From: Paraburkholderia diazotrophica
Lineage (GTDB): Bacteria > Pseudomonadota > Gammaproteobacteria > Burkholderiales > Burkholderiaceae
Reading direction: 5' to 3'
Length of the DNA: 64,000 nt
NCBI RefSeq assembly: GCF_900108945.1
Contig: NZ_FNYE01000034.1
Location: 23,443 to 87,442, forward strand
Below the pieces are notes generated by a model. It ran no database searches. It worked only from the letters and a program-made list of their open reading frames with translations, and had not been told where the DNA came from. This document shows positions 60,962-64,000 of this stretch, in pieces (the stretch's first letter is position 1; each line of letters starts with the position of its first letter). The position numbers were made by a program, and so were the translations under genes.

Positions 60962-62365
60962 ATGCCACAGCACTTCGACGCCGTTGTGATCGGCACGGGA
61001 CAGGGCGGCTCGCCGCTTGCCGTGCGGCTTGCCAAAAGCGGCCGCAAGACGGCCGTGATCGAGCGCGAGAAATTCGGCGGCACCTGCGTGAACGTCGGCT
61101 GCACGCCGACCAAGGCGTATGTGGCGAGCGCCCGTGCCGCGCATGTCGCGCGCCATGCCGCCGACTACGGCGTGCGCGTGGCAGGCGAAGTCACCGTCGA
61201 TCTCGCGCAAGTGAAGGCGCGCAAGGACGCGATCATCGGACAATCGCGCGACGGCGTCGAACACTGGCTGCGCAACACGAAGAACGTCACCGTTTTCAAA
61301 GGGCATGCGCGCTTTACGGGCCCCCATGCGCTCGCGATCACCGATCCCGGCAACGGCAACGCGCTCGCCGAACTGCAGGCCGACGACATCTTCATCAATA
61401 CGGGCACGCGCGCCGTCATTCCGCAGATCGACGGCATCGAGCGCATCCGTTATCACACGAACTCGACGCTGCTCGAACTGACGACGTTGCCGGATCATCT
61501 GGCGATCGTCGGCAGCAGCTATATCGCGCTTGAATTCGCGCAGGTGTTCCGCCGTTTCGGCAGCCGCGTGACGGTGATCGCGCGTGGCAATCGCGTGCTG
61601 ACGCGCGAGGACGAGGACTTCGCGCGCAACGTGCAGGACGTGCTTGCGCGTGAAGGCGTGGAATTCCGATTCGGCGGCGAACCGTCGCGCGTCGAGACAT
61701 TGCGCGCGGATGGCGACGGCGTGCGCATCTTCTTCGGCGCCGATGCCGCGCCGCTCGAAGCGTCGCATGTGCTCTTCGCGACAGGCCGCCGCCCGAACAC
61801 CGATGACCTCGGCCTCGATGCCGCGGGCGTCACGGTCGACCGCCACGGCACGATTGCCGTCGACGGTCAGTTGCGCACGGGCGTGCCGGGCATCTGGGCA
61901 ATCGGCGACGTGAACGGGCGCGGCGCGTTCACGCACACATCCTATGACGACTACCAGATCGTGTCGGCGAATCTCTTCGATGGCGGCAAGCGCAGCGTCG
62001 ACGACCGGATCATGGCGTATGCCGTGTTCGTCGATCCGCCGCTTGCGCGCGTCGGCATGTCGGAGAGCGACGTGCGCAACGAGGGCCGCGACGCGCTGGT
62101 CGCGACCATGCCGATGACGCGCGTCGGCCGCGCGCGCGAGAAGGGCGAGACGCAGGGCTTCATGAAAGTGCTCGTCGACAGGCAGTCGAAGCAGATACTC
62201 GGCGCGACGATCCTCGGCGTCGACGGCGACGAGGCGATCCACACGTTCATCGACATCATGACGGCGCGCGCGCCGTACACGACGCTGCAATTCGCGATGC
62301 ACATCCATCCGACGATCAGCGAGCTGATCCCGACGCTGCTCGACGGTCTCGCGCCTTTGAAGTGA
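60962..62365 (+). CDS. Pyridine nucleotide-disulfide oxidoreductase (mercuric reductase-like, no metal-binding ends)
   Basis: This 467-residue flavoprotein has an FAD fingerprint (VVIGTGQGGSPLAV, about 8-21), the redox-active pair Cys42/Cys47 in GGTCVNVGCTPTK, and an NAD(P)-binding fingerprint (AIVGSSYIALEFAQVF). The second FAD segment is GIWAIGDVN, and the C-terminal dimerisation/active-site histidine is in MHIHPTISE. It resembles the MerA branch but lacks the N-terminal heavy-metal domain and the C-terminal vicinal cysteines, so mercury reduction is not indicated. A thiol or metal-unrelated oxidoreductase is more likely. The cupin gene follows after 8 bp. Confidence 0.88.
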   Translation: MPQHFDAVVIGTGQGGSPLAVRLAKSGRKTAVIEREKFGGTCVNVGCTPTKAYVASARAAHVARHAADYGVRVAGEVTVDLAQVKARKDAIIGQSRDGVEHWLRNTKNVTVFKGHARFTGPHALAITDPGNGNALAELQADDIFINTGTRAVIPQIDGIERIRYHTNSTLLELTTLPDHLAIVGSSYIALEFAQVFRRFGSRVTVIARGNRVLTREDEDFARNVQDVLAREGVEFRFGGEPSRVETLRADGDGVRIFFGADAAPLEASHVLFATGRRPNTDDLGLDAAGVTVDRHGTIAVDGQLRTGVPGIWAIGDVNGRGAFTHTSYDDYQIVSANLFDGGKRSVDDRIMAYAVFVDPPLARVGMSESDVRNEGRDALVATMPMTRVGRAREKGETQGFMKVLVDRQSKQILGATILGVDGDEAIHTFIDIMTARAPYTTLQFAMHIHPTISELIPTLLDGLAPLK

Positions 62366-62373
62366 GGCCGGCC

Positions 62374-62715
62374 ATGCAGCTTCGAATCGGCAATCTGTTC
62401 AGCGTCGACAATCGTGAGATCAGGCGCGGCAGCGAAGAGCGGGTCGACGTGCTCGTGACGGGGCAGCGTCTGAACGTGGAGCGGATCGTGTCGATGGGGC
62501 ACGTGAGCCCCGAAGGCTTCTGGTACGACGACTCGCGCGCCGAATGGGTCGTGCTGCTGTCGGGCGCGGCCGTGCTCGAATTCGAAGAAGACGCGACGTT
62601 GCACGACATGCGGCCCGGCGATTATGTGCTGATCGAGCCGCATTGCCGGCATCGCGTCGCGTGGACGCATGTCGAGCAGCAGACTGTTTGGCTCGCGATT
62701 TATCACGAGCCGTGA
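62374..62715 (+). CDS. Small cupin-domain protein
   Basis: This 113-residue single-domain cupin has the beta-barrel motifs GFWYDDSRAEWVVLLSGAAVLEFE (about 50-73) and GDYVLIEPHCRHRVAWT (about 86-102), the latter supplying His metal ligands. The first histidine pair of the canonical motif is replaced (YDDSRAEWV), as in several cupins of unknown activity. It lies 8 bp after the oxidoreductase gene and touches the phosphoesterase gene, so the three probably form an operon. Confidence 0.85.
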   Translation: MQLRIGNLFSVDNREIRRGSEERVDVLVTGQRLNVERIVSMGHVSPEGFWYDDSRAEWVVLLSGAAVLEFEEDATLHDMRPGDYVLIEPHCRHRVAWTHVEQQTVWLAIYHEP

Positions 62716-62720
62716 GCACG

Positions 62721-63203
62721 ATGCCACAACGCCCCGCACACCCCTCCCGCATCGGCCTGATTTCCGACACGCACAATCTCGTGCGTCCCGAAGCATTGGC
62801 GCATCTCGCCGGATGCGACGCGATCGTTCATGCCGGCGACATCTGCAATCAGACGGTGCTCGATGCGCTCGCACAGATCGCGCCGTTGACGGTCGTGCGC
62901 GGCAACAACGACATCGGCGAATGGGCCGCATCGATTCCAACGCACGCGACGCTCATCGTGCAGCAGGTGAAGATTCTCGTCGTCCACGATCTCGCCGATG
63001 TGCCCCGCAATCTGCACGACGACGATGTGCGCGTCGTCGTGACAGGGCACTCGCACAAGCCGCTGATCGCCGAACGCGATGGCGTGCTGTTCGTCAATCC
63101 CGGCAGCGCGGGGCCACGGCGGTTCAAGCTGCCGATCTCGGCTGGCATGTTGACGATCGATGGCGCGCGCGTCGAAGCCACGCTGCACATGCTGACGACA
63201 TAA
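62721..63203 (+). CDS. YfcE/MJ0936-type metallophosphoesterase
   Basis: This 160-residue binuclear metallophosphoesterase has the motif set SDTHN (about 15-19), HAGDIC (about 37-42), GNND (about 61-64), VTGHSHKP and, late, NPGSAGPRR. Family members hydrolyse phosphodiesters; the natural substrate is unclear. An alternative GTG start at 62712 overlaps the cupin stop codon and adds three residues; ATG 62721 is used here. The gene is the last of the short operon and is followed by a terminator. Confidence 0.9.
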   Translation: MPQRPAHPSRIGLISDTHNLVRPEALAHLAGCDAIVHAGDICNQTVLDALAQIAPLTVVRGNNDIGEWAASIPTHATLIVQQVKILVVHDLADVPRNLHDDDVRVVVTGHSHKPLIAERDGVLFVNPGSAGPRRFKLPISAGMLTIDGARVEATLHMLTT

Positions 63204-63205
63204 GA

Positions 63206-63233
63206 AAACGGGTCAGCGGAAGCTGACCCGTTT
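63206..63233. terminator. Bidirectional hairpin terminator
   Basis: AAACGGGTCAGC (63206-63217), loop GGAA, GCTGACCCGTTT (63222-63233) lie between two convergent genes. U-tracts are short (3-4) on both sides, so efficiency may be moderate. Confidence 0.75.
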
Positions 63234-63269
63234 CGTGTGCATCCGCTGTTCGGACGATGCAGTCAAGCG

Positions 63270-64000
63270 TCAGGCGCGCGCGGTCGCAGTTGCTGCATAC
63301 GCTTCTTCGATCTCCGCCGCTTCGCGTTCGCCGCGCAGCACGGCATGCGCTTCGGCGCGCGTGGCCACGCACGGGCCCGAGCCGAGCAGCGGCTTGCGAG
63401 CCGTCTCGCGCAGCGCGATCACCGACACGATACCAATCAGCGATGCGCCCATCAGATAGTACGCGGGCATCATCAGATTGCCGGTGCGATCGACGAGCCA
63501 CGCAGCAACGAGCGGCGTCGTGCCGCCGAACAGCGATACCGACACATTGAAGCCGATCGCGAGCGCGCCATAGCGGATCTTTGTCGGAAAGAGTGCGGGC
63601 AGCGACGACGGCATCACACCCGTGAACGTCGACAGCAGTGCGCCGAGAATCAGCAGCCCGCCAAACACGGGCAGCACCGCGCCCGTGCGGATCAGCAGCA
63701 GCGCCGGAATCGACAGCAGGAACAGACCCACGCAGCCGAGCAGCATCACCGGCTTGCGGCCGATCCGGTCCGACAGGTGGCCTGCGTAGAGCGTCATCGG
63801 CATCATCAGCACCATCACGGCGAGCACGAGGAACAGGCCGTGCGATTCGTTGAAGTGCAGCGTCGCGGACAGATAGCTCGGCAGGTACGACAGCGCCATG
63901 TAGTCGGTGACGTTGAAGATCAGCACGAGGCCCACGCATTGCAGAAGCGGCTTCCACTGCTGCGCGAGCAGTTCCATGAACGTCTGCTTCGGCCGCGACT
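63270..64000 (-). CDS. MFS transporter, metabolite:H+ symporter type (C-terminal part, cut by window edge)
   Basis: This is the C-terminal half of an MHS-family major facilitator (ProP/KgtP-like), with about six spans. The central basic loop GHLSDRIGRKPVMLLG, the repeated family signature, identifies the fold. FNVSVSLFGGTTPLVAAWLVDRTG belongs to a late span pair typical of proline/betaine and dicarboxylate symporters. The frame continues beyond base 64000, so the N-terminal half is outside the window. The substrate cannot be assigned. Confidence 0.9.
   Translation of the reverse strand, partial: SRPKQTFMELLAQQWKPLLQCVGLVLIFNVTDYMALSYLPSYLSATLHFNESHGLFLVLAVMVLMMPMTLYAGHLSDRIGRKPVMLLGCVGLFLLSIPALLLIRTGAVLPVFGGLLILGALLSTFTGVMPSSLPALFPTKIRYGALAIGFNVSVSLFGGTTPLVAAWLVDRTGNLMMPAYYLMGASLIGIVSVIALRETARKPLLGSGPCVATRAEAHAVLRGEREAAEIEEAYAATATARA

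Noticed and set aside
60560..62308. Long minus-strand ORF (582 codons) opposite the flavoprotein gene
   Set aside because: Shadow frame of a well-supported oxidoreductase; composition biased to Arg/His/Asp/Ala and no domain.
60962..62365. Mercuric reductase call for the flavoprotein
   Set aside because: The redox cysteine pair is present, but the N-terminal heavy-metal domain and C-terminal vicinal cysteines of MerA are missing and no mer genes adjoin.

Overview
The window is about 64 kb of GC-rich DNA with very dense coding. Its gene content is that of a Burkholderiaceae beta-proteobacterium, most likely Paraburkholderia or Burkholderia. The pointers are an aerobic benzoyl-CoA (box) cluster with its BoxR regulator, the DUF2844/DUF3443 protein pair, entericidin, BamC, and a pair of GC-rich dispersed repeats. 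The species assignment is inference; no rRNA gene is present.

Layout. Positions 1-6735 hold the end of uvrA, a drug/metabolite transporter with a histidine-rich tail, a glutathione transferase, a secreted phospholipase C with a small lipoprotein gene upstream, and a fatty acid/sterol hydroxylase. Positions 6957-15977 are a benzoate island. One arm (minus strand) carries a DUF4863 protein, benzoate-CoA ligase and an alpha/beta hydrolase. The other arm (plus strand) carries boxR, then boxC-boxB-boxA. The aldehyde dehydrogenase step (BoxD) is not in the window. Positions 16029-24343 are a reductive pyrimidine degradation cluster: a TetR regulator facing amidohydrolase, preT, preA, an NCS1 permease and dihydropyrimidinase, with a palindromic operator candidate between them. 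An amino-acid ABC transporter follows a terminator (24837-27090).

Positions 27258-39213 are envelope-rich: lipoproteins, a YadA-like trimeric autotransporter, DUF3443/DUF2844, BamC, a DMT exporter, L-lactate permease, a Gly/Trp/His-rich lipoprotein and a glycine-zipper lipoprotein. thiC follows with its TPP riboswitch (39544-41698), then an orphan fimbrial-like protein, another DMT exporter and a DUF4397 lipoprotein. Positions 45303-49684 look like one stress-response neighbourhood: entericidin, a sensor kinase, two DUF1328 membrane peptides, a ferritin-like protein and two response regulators. Positions 49765-57535 hold an MFS exporter, a GpdQ-like phosphodiesterase and a LacI-regulated ABC importer. 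The phosphodiesterase is separated from the importer by two inverted copies of a dispersed repeat. Positions 58114-59547 form a lower-GC patch next to a tRNA gene. The rest carries a GST, a flavoprotein oxidoreductase, a cupin, a YfcE-type phosphoesterase and a truncated MFS gene.

Two RNA features stand out. First, the tRNA-Leu(UAA) gene at 57725-58113 is interrupted in its anticodon by a 304-nt group I intron; its core matches, from memory, the Azoarcus tRNA-Ile ribozyme. Second, the 558-bp gap between bamC and the next gene contains three CGTAACG-type half-sites, a strong sigma-54 -24/-12 element, five strong hairpins and an intrinsic terminator, with no convincing ORF. This predicts a sigma-54-dependent small RNA of about 230 nt that I do not recognise.
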